A stretch of DNA of 64,000 bases from CALDTK01 sp965215215 (GCA_965215215.1 OZ244043.1:3348001-3412000), one strand, 5' to 3'; positions 10,769 through 19,147 are shown, numbered from the stretch's first letter. The notes: generated from the sequence alone by a model not told the origin. Translations and numbers: made by a program.

Positions 10769-11781
10769 AGGCTTAAATCATCGCGTAGCACGCGCGCTAC
10801 CAGCTTAGCTACCGCGGCGTCTACGGTTCGTTGGCCGGACCTCAGGGCCGCTAGCTCCGCCTCGAGCAACGTTCGCACCACCGGCCTCGCGCGCAAATTT
10901 GCAAGCAGTTCCGATCCCCAGTGATCGCTGAAGGCGGAAGCCGCTTGCTCGCCGCGGTAGCGCAGCAAGTCGGGCCAACTTACGCCATTCCAAAAAGCAG
11001 CCAGGCTTTCGCTAAAACCCGTTAGGCCATCCTCCCTCACGGAGCTGGCCGTGATCACGCGGGGCGTCCACCCGTCGGTACGCTCGGGCTGTAGGTGTAG
11101 CGCCCTGCGGTAGTCGGAGGCGGTATCGCTGGCCGAGCGCTGTCGTTCCCCGTCGGCTTTGTGGATCACGACCAGGTCGGCGAGCTCCACGATGCCCCGC
11201 TTGATGCCCTGCAGCTCGTCGCCGCTGCCGGGCAGCACGAGCAGGGTCATGAAATCACACAGCTGGCGGACCGTGGTCTCGCTCTGGCCCACGCCAACGG
11301 TCTCTACGAGGATTCGGTCGTAGCCGGCCGCCTCACACAGCGCGATCGTGCCGCGGGTAGCGCGGGCTACCCCGCCGAGGGTCGTACCCGCCGGGCTCGG
11401 TCGTACGAAGGCGCGAGGCTCCGCGGCGAGTTTCGGCATACGCGTCTTGTCGCCGAGGATACTCCCGTGGGTGCGCGAGGAGCTCGGATCCACGGCGAGC
11501 ACGGCCAACTTGTGTCCCGCTTCAATCCACCGGGTGCCGAGCCGCTCGATGAAGGTGCTTTTCCCGACCCCGGGGCTTCCCGTGATCCCTACCCGCCAAC
11601 TCGGAGGCCCCGTGCTCCGTGGAGCGGACGGGGCGGCCGCGAGTTCGCCGAGTAGCGCGAGCGCGAGCGGCCGGTCTCCGGGTCGGAGGCTTTCCACCAG
11701 TGTGATCCCTTGGGCGAGTGCCCGCCGGCTACCGGCGCGAATATCGAGGGCGAGTTGGTGGGGGGAGGAGCGTGGGGCCAT
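10765..11781 (-). CDS. meaB: Methylmalonyl-CoA mutase-associated GTPase, MeaB/ArgK family
   Basis: A G3E-family GTPase that loads and protects adenosylcobalamin in methylmalonyl-CoA mutase. Walker A is GSPGVGKST (about residue 69), the switch region is DPSSSRTHGSILGDKTRM and switch II is ETVGVGQSE. The base-recognition motif reads HKADG rather than the common NKADG, a minor variant. It has 338 residues. The mutase large subunit is not beside it; a small-subunit-like gene lies at 29.7 kb. It starts a two-gene unit with plsC, 5 bases after paaG ends on the same strand. Confidence 0.92.
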   Translation of the reverse strand: MAPRSSPHQLALDIRAGSRRALAQGITLVESLRPGDRPLALALLGELAAAPSAPRSTGPPSWRVGITGSPGVGKSTFIERLGTRWIEAGHKLAVLAVDPSSSRTHGSILGDKTRMPKLAAEPRAFVRPSPAGTTLGGVARATRGTIALCEAAGYDRILVETVGVGQSETTVRQLCDFMTLLVLPGSGDELQGIKRGIVELADLVVIHKADGERQRSASDTASDYRRALHLQPERTDGWTPRVITASSVREDGLTGFSESLAAFWNGVSWPDLLRYRGEQAASAFSDHWGSELLANLRARPVVRTLLEAELAALRSGQRTVDAAVAKLVARVLRDDLSL

Positions 11782-11786
11782 ACGCG

Positions 11787-12566
11787 CTAGGCACCGCCGA
11801 AGCTGGGACGACGTTTGGCGATAAACGCGGCGATCCCTTCGGCGTAATCGGCGGTTTGGGCGGCTTCCCGTTGTAGGCGATCTTCTAGGTCCAGCTGTGT
11901 ATCGAGGGGGTTGGTGGCACTGGCGTCGACGGCCTGCTTCGTCAGCGCCAAGGCGCGGGTGGGCATAGCGGCTAGACGCTCGGCGAGGGCGTTGGCTTCG
12001 TCTAGCAGGGTATCGTGGGGTACGGACTTGTAGATCATGCCGATACGCTCGGCGGTGGCTGCGTCTACGGGGTCGCCGGTCATCATCAGGGCCGTGGCGC
12101 GCTGCCGACCCACCAAACGGGGCAGCGTCCAGGTGCTGCCGCTGTCGGGGATGAGCCCGATTTTGGAAAAGGCCTGAATGAAGCTGGCTCTGTCGCTGGC
12201 TACGGTGATGTCGCAGGCCAGCGCGAAACTCGCTCCGGCACCCGCGGCAACGCCGTTGACGGCGGCGATGACGGGTTTCCGCAGACCGCGAATCTGCCGC
12301 ACGATGGGGTGGAGGTGCTCGCTGAGGATCTTCTCGATGGGCGGGGCGTCTTCCCCCGTTAGCTCGCCGATGTCCTGCCCGGCGCAGAAGGCCCGTCCGG
12401 CGCCGGTTACGATTACGGCACGCACCGAGTCGTCCGCACCCGCTGCGCTGAGCTGCTCCTGCAGGGTGAGGGCGAGCTCGCGGGTGCAGGCGTTGTAGGC
12501 GGCAGGTCGGTTGAGGGTGAGGGTGAGCACCGCGCCAACCCGGGCGCTCAGCACGGTTTCAGGCAT
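11787..12566 (-). CDS. paaG: Enoyl-CoA hydratase/isomerase, probable 2-(1,2-epoxyphenyl)acetyl-CoA isomerase
   Basis: A 259-residue crotonase-fold enzyme. Oxyanion-hole blocks are seen at GRAFCAGQDIGEL and NGVAAGAGASFALA. The catalytic-region Asp lies in LIPDSGSTWTLPR, the pattern found in PaaG, which isomerises ring-1,2-epoxyphenylacetyl-CoA to the oxepin. The assignment to PaaG rather than a generic hydratase rests on this pattern and on paaD just upstream on the same strand (36-base gap). The ring-epoxidase genes paaABC are not in the window. Confidence 0.88.
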   Translation of the reverse strand: MPETVLSARVGAVLTLTLNRPAAYNACTRELALTLQEQLSAAGADDSVRAVIVTGAGRAFCAGQDIGELTGEDAPPIEKILSEHLHPIVRQIRGLRKPVIAAVNGVAAGAGASFALACDITVASDRASFIQAFSKIGLIPDSGSTWTLPRLVGRQRATALMMTGDPVDAATAERIGMIYKSVPHDTLLDEANALAERLAAMPTRALALTKQAVDASATNPLDTQLDLEDRLQREAAQTADYAEGIAAFIAKRRPSFGGA

Positions 12567-12602
12567 GCGGGCAAGATAGTCGAAGTGTCGAGCGCCCCGC
12601 GC

Positions 12603-13121
12603 TCAGTGGCACTTGAAGTAGTCGAAAGGCTCGCGGCAGTCGGTGCAACGGTACAGCGCCTTGCAGGAGGTAGAACCGAACTGACTGAGCAGCTCGGTGT
12701 GCGTGCTCCCGCACAGGGGGCAGGCTCGCGGTTTGTCCCCGCCGGTAAGACTCTGTTTACTCGCGCTACCGTGCGGGGGAGCGATTCCGTAGGCGAGGAG
12801 CTTCCGGCGCCCCCGCGCGGTGATGTCGTCGGTCGTCCACGGCGGAGAGATCGTGCTCTCGACCCGCGCGTTCGAGATGCCGGCCTCCTGCAGGGCGGCC
12901 AAGATGTTGACGTTGATCGCCTCCACGGCCGGACAGCCGCTGTAGGTAGGCGTTACGGTGACTACCCAATCGCCGCCGGTGAGTACCACCGAGCGGACGA
13001 TGCCGAGCTCGACGACGCTAATGGCCGGGACTTCGGGATCGGGGACGTTTTGTAGGACCGTCCAGATGGCTTGCTCCTGGTTTACAGGAGCGCTAGTGCG
13101 TGTTTCAGTTGGCGGAGGCAT
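12603..13121 (-). CDS. paaD: Phenylacetyl-CoA epoxidase accessory protein PaaD
   Basis: A 172-residue protein with an N-terminal MIP18/DUF59 domain (about residues 12-100, with VPDPEVPAISVVELGIV and the PTYSGCPA block) and a C-terminal zinc-ribbon-like Cys cluster (CPLCGS then CTDCREPF). This two-part layout is diagnostic of PaaD, thought to help assemble the metal or Fe-S centres of the phenylacetyl-CoA monooxygenase complex. It is probably co-transcribed with paaG. The expected paaA, paaB and paaC are not upstream; a short unknown ORF and tRNA-Leu lie there. Confidence 0.93.
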   Translation of the reverse strand: MPPPTETRTSAPVNQEQAIWTVLQNVPDPEVPAISVVELGIVRSVVLTGGDWVVTVTPTYSGCPAVEAINVNILAALQEAGISNARVESTISPPWTTDDITARGRRKLLAYGIAPPHGSASKQSLTGGDKPRACPLCGSTHTELLSQFGSTSCKALYRCTDCREPFDYFKCH

Positions 13122-13157
13122 CGCCTACCGAACGGTAAAGGTCCGCCGGTGGTTGGC

Positions 13158-13388
13158 TCAGCTGGCTGGGTCGCCGACCCCGGTCAAGCCGAGCATGGGA
13201 TTGTGGTACTCCATCCAAACCTCGGCCTCGTCCGCTCCGGCGGCCGTTAGTGTTTCGTCGGCGGAGCGGCCGTAAGCCCGGCACCAGCGTGCTGCCCACC
13301 CTTTGACGGATCGATCCCGGGTTGAACGGAGCTCGGCGGCCTCGGGGGTCGGCGAAGACTGCGAGCTTGGTAAACGTACTTGTTTCAT
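13158..13388 (-). CDS. Short ORF, 76 residues, unknown
   Basis: An open frame from ATG at 13388, 36 bases before paaD on the same strand. The product is hydrophilic, with a Lys/Arg/Trp-rich middle (GWAARWCRAYGRSADE) and an acidic end. It does not match PaaB or PaaC, which would be expected here. The frame extends further upstream, but that part has the composition of non-coding DNA. It may be a real small protein or chance; evidence is thin. Confidence 0.35.
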   Translation of the reverse strand: MKQVRLPSSQSSPTPEAAELRSTRDRSVKGWAARWCRAYGRSADETLTAAGADEAEVWMEYHNPMLGLTGVGDPAS

Positions 13389-13585
13389 GATGTTAGGTGC
13401 TACGCTGGAGTGGGGGGCACCGGATTCTGGGGGCGAGACGCGGGCCTCTAACGAGGTTACTAAAGTAAGTATGCTCGGCGGCGAAATAGGGTTGCCGAGC
13501 GTCCATAAACTTAAGCAGCTCATAACGTTAGCGCAATAACGGAAACCGCTATGTAAAGCGATTCGACGGGCGGGCGGCGCTAAAC

Positions 13586-13619
13586 GACGAAAGACCCACG
13601 TTGCCGTGAGCCTTTCGTC
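13586..13619 (-). terminator. Probable terminator of tRNA-Leu
   Basis: Reading leftward, just past the tRNA 3' end, an 8-base stem (GACGAAAG with CTTTCGTC) continues into an inner stem (CTCACG with CGTGGG) around a GCAA tetraloop, and a short GTTTA follows. The T tail is short, so the call rests mainly on the stable hairpin and its position. Confidence 0.55.
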
Positions 13620-13623
13620 AGTG

Positions 13624-13707
13624 TGCCCGGAACTGGACTCGAACCAGCACGCCGGTTAAAGCACACGCCCCTCAAGCGTGCGTGTCTACCAATTTCACCA
13701 CCCGGGC
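13624..13707 (-). tRNA. tRNA-Leu (anticodon GAG)
   Basis: Eighty-four bases fold as a class II tRNA. The acceptor stem is GCCCGGG with TCCGGGC (one G-T pair), the D arm has the leucine-type sequence GGTGAAATTGGTAGACACG, the anticodon loop is TTGAGGG (GAG), there is a long variable arm, the T arm has TTCGAGT, and A73 is the leucine discriminator. CCA is not encoded. Confidence 0.95.
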
Positions 13708-13831
13708 AAAGGGTGAGTCGCCTAACCTAGTGGCTAAGCGGGCGCGAACATACGGATTCGCGCGGAAGGTTTCGGATGAATCCTCGTCAATCTTGGAGGT
13801 TCACTGGCCCAGGGGGGGAGCCCGAATCGAC

Positions 13832-14596
13832 TTAATCTCTGCCTAGTGCGGCGTTGCGGAGGCGTTGTAAAAAAGGACTCGCGAAGATGAAGTTTTCTAG
13901 AAACTCATTGTCGCTCGTGAGGACCTCGTTCTTGTTGCCGCGCCACACGAGCTTGCCGAGGTGCAGCAGGTTGATGTTGTCGCCGATCTCCATGACGGAG
14001 TTCATGTCGTGCGTATTGATCACGGTCGTGATGTCCTGATCGTAGGTAATCGACTGCACGAGCTCGTCGATGACCATGCTGGTTTTGGGGTCCAACCCCG
14101 AGTTGGGCTCGTCGCAGAATAGGTACTTCGGCTTCAGGATGATGGCCCGGGCGATGCCGACCCGTTTCTGCATCCCGCCCGAGACCTCGCTCGGGTACTT
14201 ATCGTTGGCGCCCTCGAGGTTGACCCGTTCGAGCGTATCGTTGACGCGGTCGAGCATTTCGGCGCGGGAGAGGTTGGTGAACATCTCCAGCGGGAAGATC
14301 ACGTTCTCCTGCACCGTCATGGAGTCGAACAGCGCGGACCCCTGGAAGAGCATACCAACCTGCATGCGTAGTTCGCGAAGCCGGTCGTCCTCGAGCTGAC
14401 TGAAGTTTTGCTGATCGTAGAAGATATCGCCGCTCGTCGGGCTCATGAGCCCGACCAACAGCTTGAGCATCACCGTTTTGCCGGCCCCCGAAAGTCCGAT
14501 GATGAGGTTGCACTTGCCGGAGTCGAACTGGGTGGTAATGCCTTTGAGGACCTCGGTCTCCCCGAAAGATTTCTTGACGTTATCGCAGCGGATCAT
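13832..14596 (-). CDS. mlaF: MlaF-type ABC transporter ATP-binding protein
   Basis: ATPase of an Mla-like phospholipid transport complex between inner and outer membrane. Walker A is GLSGAGKT (about residue 34), the signature is VSGGMQKR, Walker B is YLFCDEPNSGLD, and the switch His lies in VINTHDMNSV. The SGGMQKR form and NSGLD wording are typical of MlaF/Ttg2A. It has 254 residues and lies 55 bases downstream of the partner permease. The usual third gene, an MCE-domain MlaD, does not follow; tRNA-Leu does. Confidence 0.93.
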   Translation of the reverse strand: MIRCDNVKKSFGETEVLKGITTQFDSGKCNLIIGLSGAGKTVMLKLLVGLMSPTSGDIFYDQQNFSQLEDDRLRELRMQVGMLFQGSALFDSMTVQENVIFPLEMFTNLSRAEMLDRVNDTLERVNLEGANDKYPSEVSGGMQKRVGIARAIILKPKYLFCDEPNSGLDPKTSMVIDELVQSITYDQDITTVINTHDMNSVMEIGDNINLLHLGKLVWRGNKNEVLTSDNEFLENFIFASPFLQRLRNAALGRD

Positions 14597-14651
14597 AGCG
14601 GTGGACCGATTGGGGGTGTTTTAGCGAAAGCGAAACCGAGGCGTGCGTCGA

Positions 14652-15398
14652 TCAGCCCGTGAGCGCTACGGCGATGAAGAAGTCCGCCAGCAAGATCAAG
14701 ATGTCGCTCACCACCACGGCCTGCGTGCTCGCGGCCCCGAGCTCGACGGATCCCCCCTGCACGAAATACCCCTTGTAGCAGCTCACGGTGGTGAGTATAA
14801 AGGCGAAGATGAAGGCCTTTACGAACATGATGAACACGTTGTACGAATCGAAAAACGTGTGGAGCCCCTTGACGTAACTCGAGCTGGGGATGGTTCCCGG
14901 GATGACGACGGCGAGGTACCCGCCCGCGATGGCGACGCCGGCGGCGATGGCCACGAGCAGCGGGATCATAACGAGCGCGGCGACGATCTTGGGTAAGATC
15001 AAGAAGGCGGCCGTGTTGACCCCCATGATCTCCATGGCGTCGATGTGTTCCTTTTGGCGCATACCGCCAATCTCCGAGGCCATGTTGGAACCCACCTTAC
15101 CGGCGAGCACGAGGCACGTGATGGTGGGGGCGGACTCGATGATGGCGAGGTCGCGCACGATGTAGCCGATGTAGTAGTCCGGCACGAGCTGCCCGTCGAG
15201 CTGGTAGGCGAACTGAACGGCCGCCACCGCACCCATGAAGATACCGATGATGCCGACGATGATGAGCGAGCCGACGCCGATGTCGTCCATTTGGCGCAGG
15301 GTTTCGCGCCAGTAGATCTGAAGCTTCTCCGGTCGGCTGAACGCATCGCGTAACAGCTCTATATACTGACCGAAGTGGAAGGTGAGGTTGGAGAACAT
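14652..15398 (-). CDS. mlaE: MlaE-type ABC transporter permease
   Basis: Integral membrane partner of the MlaF ATPase, 248 residues with about five to six hydrophobic helices. The MlaE hallmark block is present: VLAGKVGSNMASEIGGMR followed by EHIDAMEIMGVN, the conserved loop that contacts the ATPase. It is the first gene of the mlaE-mlaF unit. Its promoter presumably lies in the AT-rich gap to the right. Confidence 0.93.
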   Translation of the reverse strand: MFSNLTFHFGQYIELLRDAFSRPEKLQIYWRETLRQMDDIGVGSLIIVGIIGIFMGAVAAVQFAYQLDGQLVPDYYIGYIVRDLAIIESAPTITCLVLAGKVGSNMASEIGGMRQKEHIDAMEIMGVNTAAFLILPKIVAALVMIPLLVAIAAGVAIAGGYLAVVIPGTIPSSSYVKGLHTFFDSYNVFIMFVKAFIFAFILTTVSCYKGYFVQGGSVELGAASTQAVVVSDILILLADFFIAVALTG

Positions 15399-15630
15399 CA
15401 GCAGCGTAGAACGCTAACATACCCGCCCGGTTTCAGTGAGACGCCCTCCGCGTACCATCTTTCCGGGTGGTTGTTACCGGCGCGGACAAAGGTATTTGAC
15501 CGGTGGCTGTTCGCGACCACAACCGCGCGCGCGCGGTGAGGCCTATCCGCCAACGAGCATTTAAATTTTAATACATTGCAGTACCGCCGCCGATGGTAGT
15601 CCATTTACGGACGCTGCGACCATACATATA

Positions 15631-15668
15631 TGTCATTGTAAAGTCCAGTATGTCATTGTAAAGTCCAG
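15631..15668. repeat. 20-base tandem duplication
   Basis: TGTCATTGTAAAGTCCAG occurs twice at a 20-base period (15631 and 15651) with no mismatch over 18 bases. The flanking TA is also shared. Only two copies are seen. Confidence 0.9.
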
Positions 15669-15885
15669 ATTGATCCATCGTAACATAATGTACACGTATT
15701 ATCTCGAAGCTTACATCCGCTTCATAATTTCCGCTTGACCTTGCCCTTGGGATGGGATCAAAAATTAGCATTTATGCGCCTCTACGGCACCGCCTAGCTA
15801 AGCTCTTAACCGGGTCGAGCCGCGGTTCGTAGTGCTCGCGCCTTTCGTCTCCGGTGCCTCCGAACAAATTGTGGTTCGTCGCCGA

Positions 15886-15942
15886 GCACGTACGTACGCG
15901 GGGCGTTAGCTTCGCAAACCTTTCGTCACGCCCCGTACGTGC
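15886..15942 (+). promoter_or_regulatory. Long imperfect inverted repeat in the leader of the response regulator
   Basis: Left arm 15886-15906 and right arm 15928-15942 pair over 15 bases (GCACGTAC plus GGGGCGT), with a six-base bulge GTACGC on the left and a 21-base loop. It ends 26 bases before the ATG at 15969. It may be a leader RNA hairpin or a protein-binding dyad; no T run follows, so it is not a classical terminator. Confidence 0.6.
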
Positions 15943-15968
15943 AGGGTCTGTTGCACCAACACCTTTCT

Positions 15969-16526
15969 ATGCCCCAAAGCAAGTACTGCATCATTCTTCT
16001 CGAGGACAGTGAGCCGGATGTATTCCTCTTGCGCCGCTACCTGACTAAGATGATGGACGAGGTCGACATCCGCGTTACGGCCACTCAGTCCGACTACGAG
16101 AATGCCGTCCTTACGCTAAACCCCGACTTCATTCTCGCCGATTACCGCCTGCCGCGCTACTCGGGTATCGAAGCGCTGATGTTCGCGCGGGCCCACGCCC
16201 CCGTGGTGCCCTTTGTGTTCGTGACGGGTGCGCTCAACGACGAAGAGCTGGCCGCCGATACCATCCTTAAGGGCGCGAGCGGATTCGTACTCAAGAACAA
16301 CTTGGACAAGCTCGCCCAAATCATTCCGCCACTCCTCGACCGCCGTCAGGTCACCACCCCGCCCAAGGCGGTTGAGCCGGAGTCCCAACCCGCGGTGAGC
16401 TCGGTTCCGCTCGCGGAGATCGACGGCGATTTGATCAGTAACCTCTCGAACGCGGACGAGGCCACGCTCGCCGAGATCCGCCGCATGCTCAAGGTCAAGG
16501 CCAGTGGCCAAGCTCAGGCCAGCTAG
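15969..16526 (+). CDS. Response regulator, receiver domain with short C-terminal extension
   Basis: A 185-residue protein with a CheY-like receiver at about residues 5-125. Acidic pocket residues are in LLEDSEPD, the phospho-acceptor Asp in ILADYRLP, the Thr in FVTGAL and the Lys in VLKNN. The C-terminal 55 residues have no DNA-binding motif but include a small helical segment (NADEATLAEIRRML). The ATG at 15969 is preferred over a GTG at 15939, which lies inside the leader hairpin. It probably works with a separate histidine kinase. It ends one base before the convergent tdk. Confidence 0.9.
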   Translation: MPQSKYCIILLEDSEPDVFLLRRYLTKMMDEVDIRVTATQSDYENAVLTLNPDFILADYRLPRYSGIEALMFARAHAPVVPFVFVTGALNDEELAADTILKGASGFVLKNNLDKLAQIIPPLLDRRQVTTPPKAVEPESQPAVSSVPLAEIDGDLISNLSNADEATLAEIRRMLKVKASGQAQAS

Positions 16527-17204
16527 TTAGTCGAGGAGCCGCTGCTGAATACCCGGGGCGGGTACGGGGGCGGAGTTGCCGTGACCATTTTGCGTACCCC
16601 CCCGCTCCTTACGCTCGAACGGCAAAACGGCGCCCATCCGGAAACAGTGTCTACAGCGCGCTTCGTACGCTTCGCTCGCACCTATGTACACGGTGTCCGC
16701 CCCGTCGGTGAGTCGGTAGCTGTGCGTAGCCAAATTCCCGCACTGCGCGCAGATGGCGTGGACTTTCGTGATGTACTCCGCGACCGCTAGTAGAGCCGGC
16801 ATGGGGCCAAACGGCTTTCCCCTGAAATCCATATCCAAACCGGCTACGATCACCCGGTGACCTCGCTCGGCGAGCTCCTCACAGACTTCGGGTAGACGGG
16901 CGTCGAAGAACTGTGCTTCGTCTACGCCGACTACCGCTACTTCGCCCGCCAGATCCAGCATTCGCGTGGCCCGCGTTAGCGCCCGCCCGGGGAATGCCGA
17001 TCGATCGTGCGACACCACGTCGCGCGCGTGGTAACGCGCGTCGGTACTCGGCTTGAACACGAGGACCTGCTGCCCCGCGATCTCGGCGCGCCGCAACCTA
17101 CGGATCAGCTCCTCGGTCTTTCCGGAGAACATAGAGCCACTAATCGCCTCGATCCAGCCTTTACGCTGACTCCTAAAATGTGGCTCCAGGAACATAGGCA
17201 ACAA
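16527..17204 (-). CDS. tdk: Thymidine kinase
   Basis: Phosphorylates thymidine with ATP (pyrimidine salvage). P-loop GSMFSGKTEEL (about residues 22-32), Walker-B-like VGVDEAQFF with the catalytic Glu/Asp region, the lasso/zinc-ribbon Cys pairs CAQCG and CRHCF, and the thymidine-contact segment near YIGASEAYEARC are all present. It has 225 residues, with about 25 extra C-terminal residues. An alternative ATG three codons in is equally plausible. Confidence 0.95.
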   Translation of the reverse strand: MLPMFLEPHFRSQRKGWIEAISGSMFSGKTEELIRRLRRAEIAGQQVLVFKPSTDARYHARDVVSHDRSAFPGRALTRATRMLDLAGEVAVVGVDEAQFFDARLPEVCEELAERGHRVIVAGLDMDFRGKPFGPMPALLAVAEYITKVHAICAQCGNLATHSYRLTDGADTVYIGASEAYEARCRHCFRMGAVLPFERKERGGTQNGHGNSAPVPAPGIQQRLLD

Positions 17205-17232
17205 AGGTAGGCCCGACTACCTTGCTTACGCT

Positions 17233-18078
17233 ATGGATCTGACGAGCGCACGCACTCTGCTAAGACGTATCAACCGACTTTTCGAAGACCTCGACACGGA
17301 GCCCTCGGCGCTCGAACGTGACCTGTTGCGGGAGTACGTTCGTAGGTTCTACGAAAGCCTCACCGACGGTGCGGAGGGCACGTCGGCACCCGCCCCGCAG
17401 CCCGCGATCGAGCCCAAATCGAATGGCGCGAGCACAAACACGCGGCACGAGCGCGAGCGCGATCGACCGCGGCCGCCGAAACCCAGCGTGGAGTTCGTCC
17501 CCTCGGACGCCGAGCGCGAATCCGGGCAACCGCTCAGGCACGGAGCCCCCAAACCCAAACTGATCCAGATTCCACCGGACGTGGAGCAGGACCTCCGGCG
17601 CATCGAGCACCAGGTGCCGAAGCGCCCCTACGCACCCCCGCGCCGGATCGAACCCGTTGCCGAAGCCGAGGAACCCACGCCGTCGTCTACGCCCGAGCCC
17701 GCGACGCTCGCCCCCGTCGAGCTCGAGGCTCCCGCGCCTGCGGTTCCCGAGAAAACTGCCCTCAGTCCAGAGCTAAAGGAGCTTTTCGCCGTCGAGCGCG
17801 GGAACGAGCTCTCCGACAGACTGGCCACGCAGCCGATCACCGATCTGCACCGCGCCTTCGGCATCAACGATACCCTGGTTACCAAGAGTCAGCTGTTCGG
17901 CAACGATTCTGCGGAGTTCAACGCCGCCCTCAAGCACCTCAACGGACTGACCAGCTACGACGATGCGGTCGCCTACCTCGCCGCGGGCCCGGCGACCCAC
18001 TACGACTGGGCTAAGGAGGAGAAACGTAGCGCCGCCCGAACCTTCGTCAAGTTGGTTCGTCGGCGCTACGTGAGCTAG
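17233..18078 (+). CDS. Conserved Bacteroidota protein of unknown function with disordered middle
   Basis: A 281-residue protein in three parts. There is a short N-terminal helix (about residues 1-45), a long Pro/Ala/Glu/Arg-rich linker (about 50-185), and a C-terminal helical domain (about 190-281) with ITDLHRAFGINDTL, SQLFGNDSAEFNAAL, LNGLTSYDDAVAYL and a final FVKLVRRRY. I recall the last domain from hypothetical proteins across Bacteroidota. No enzyme motif or export signal is seen. One base separates it from the LysE gene downstream, so they are probably co-transcribed. Confidence 0.85.
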   Translation: MDLTSARTLLRRINRLFEDLDTEPSALERDLLREYVRRFYESLTDGAEGTSAPAPQPAIEPKSNGASTNTRHERERDRPRPPKPSVEFVPSDAERESGQPLRHGAPKPKLIQIPPDVEQDLRRIEHQVPKRPYAPPRRIEPVAEAEEPTPSSTPEPATLAPVELEAPAPAVPEKTALSPELKELFAVERGNELSDRLATQPITDLHRAFGINDTLVTKSQLFGNDSAEFNAALKHLNGLTSYDDAVAYLAAGPATHYDWAKEEKRSAARTFVKLVRRRYVS

Positions 18079-18079
18079 C

Positions 18080-18709
18080 ATGGTAGAGCTACCGGAGCAT
18101 TACGGCACCTTCGTCCTCGTTTCGCTCGCACTGGCCATCACGCCCGGGCCGGACATCTTGTACGTTCTAGGTCGCGGGCTCGCGCAGGGTCCGCGCTCGG
18201 CACTGGCCGCGGCGCTCGGGTTTTCGCTCGGCAACATCGTCCACACGCTGGTGGTCGCCTTCGGGATCGCCGCAGCCCTGACCTCGGGCCCGCAAATCTT
18301 CGGTGTCATCCGGTACGTGGGGGCACTGTATTTGGTCTACCTCGGGGTACGGATGATGAAGCGAGCCCACGGGACTTCCGTAGGTACGCTGCCACCGGAG
18401 TCGCTGTGGACTGTATTCCGGCAGAGCGTAATGGCCAATCTGCTCAACCCCAAAGTGGTCTTGTTCTTTCTCGGCTTGTTCCCCCAGTTCGTCGATCCCG
18501 CGCGGGGTGCCGCCTTCGGCCAGACGGTACTGCTCGGAGCTACCTTCATCGCGTGTACGCTCGTTGTATTTAGCGCGGTGGCCCTGCTCGCCGGTAAGCT
18601 CAACCAAACCTTCGCCACGCGTCCCGACCGACAGAAGGCACTGCAACAGTTCGGTGGGGTCGTACTCCTCGGGATCGCGGTTTGGCTCGTCTGGCCGAGC
18701 TCGCCGTAG
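18080..18709 (+). CDS. LysE/RhtB-family amino-acid exporter
   Basis: A 209-residue inner-membrane protein with about six hydrophobic helices. The family motif ITPGPDILYVLGRGLAQGP occurs near the N-terminus and NLLNPKVVLFFLGLFPQFV in the middle, both diagnostic of LysE/RhtB. These transporters export amino acids or derivatives such as homoserine or threonine; the substrate cannot be read from sequence. Confidence 0.92.
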   Translation: MVELPEHYGTFVLVSLALAITPGPDILYVLGRGLAQGPRSALAAALGFSLGNIVHTLVVAFGIAAALTSGPQIFGVIRYVGALYLVYLGVRMMKRAHGTSVGTLPPESLWTVFRQSVMANLLNPKVVLFFLGLFPQFVDPARGAAFGQTVLLGATFIACTLVVFSAVALLAGKLNQTFATRPDRQKALQQFGGVVLLGIAVWLVWPSSP

Positions 18710-18716
18710 GGAGGCG

Positions 18717-19034
18717 CTAGCCGGCTAACTCCAACACCTTCGCTTTCAGTTCCGCGATCGGGCGGGCCCCGGCCTCACGGTACTTCTGCTCCCCGCGCTG
18801 GTAGATCATAACGGTGGGGATACTCTGCACGCCGAGCTTGCCGGCGAGCTCCGGATTGCGGTCTACGTCGATCTTGACGACCCGTACCTGGTCGCCCATC
18901 TCCCGCTTGAACTTCGCGAGTTGGGGAGCGAAGGCCTTGCAGGGTCCGCACCAATCGGCGTAAAAGTCGATGAGGACGGGTTTCTCTCCTCGGATAAGGG
19001 ATTCGAAGGAGGCTTTCTGTTTTTCGGAGCTCAT
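18717..19034 (-). CDS. trxA: Thioredoxin
   Basis: A 105-residue cytoplasmic disulfide reductase with the canonical WCGPCK active site (Cys29 and Cys32), the buried Asp in LIDFYADW and the cis-Pro segment IPTVMIY. There is no signal peptide. It would serve the Msr enzymes and ribonucleotide reductase. It is convergent with the LysE gene (7-base gap). Whether this is the main housekeeping copy is unknown. Confidence 0.94.
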   Translation of the reverse strand: MSSEKQKASFESLIRGEKPVLIDFYADWCGPCKAFAPQLAKFKREMGDQVRVVKIDVDRNPELAGKLGVQSIPTVMIYQRGEQKYREAGARPIAELKAKVLELAG

Positions 19035-19147
19035 GCGCGAGCGAGTTTTAGAGGCTAACGGTACCCGAATTAACCCTTTAGTACAGCGGCTGTTCTCGCC
19101 CGCTAAGTCCGCCGAACGGGTTCACTCGTTTGGGCTCCTAACCGTCT

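Larger units (their letters stand above)
15399..15968. other. 570-base intergenic region between mlaE and a response regulator
   Basis: No convincing gene. The middle (about 15,550-15,780) is clearly AT-richer than the flanks and holds a 20-base tandem duplication. The right end holds a strong hairpin. A 67-residue leftward frame at 15568-15771 crosses the repeat and looks like chance. Leftward promoters for mlaE and rightward ones for the regulator are expected here, but I could not place them confidently. Confidence 0.6.

Noticed and set aside
15631..15668. CRISPR-like repeat
   Set aside because: Only two copies with a 2-base spacing between units; no spacers or cas genes.
15568..15771. 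67-residue leftward frame in the AT-rich gap
   Set aside because: It crosses the tandem repeat, has no ribosome site and no recognisable pattern; probably chance in low-GC DNA.
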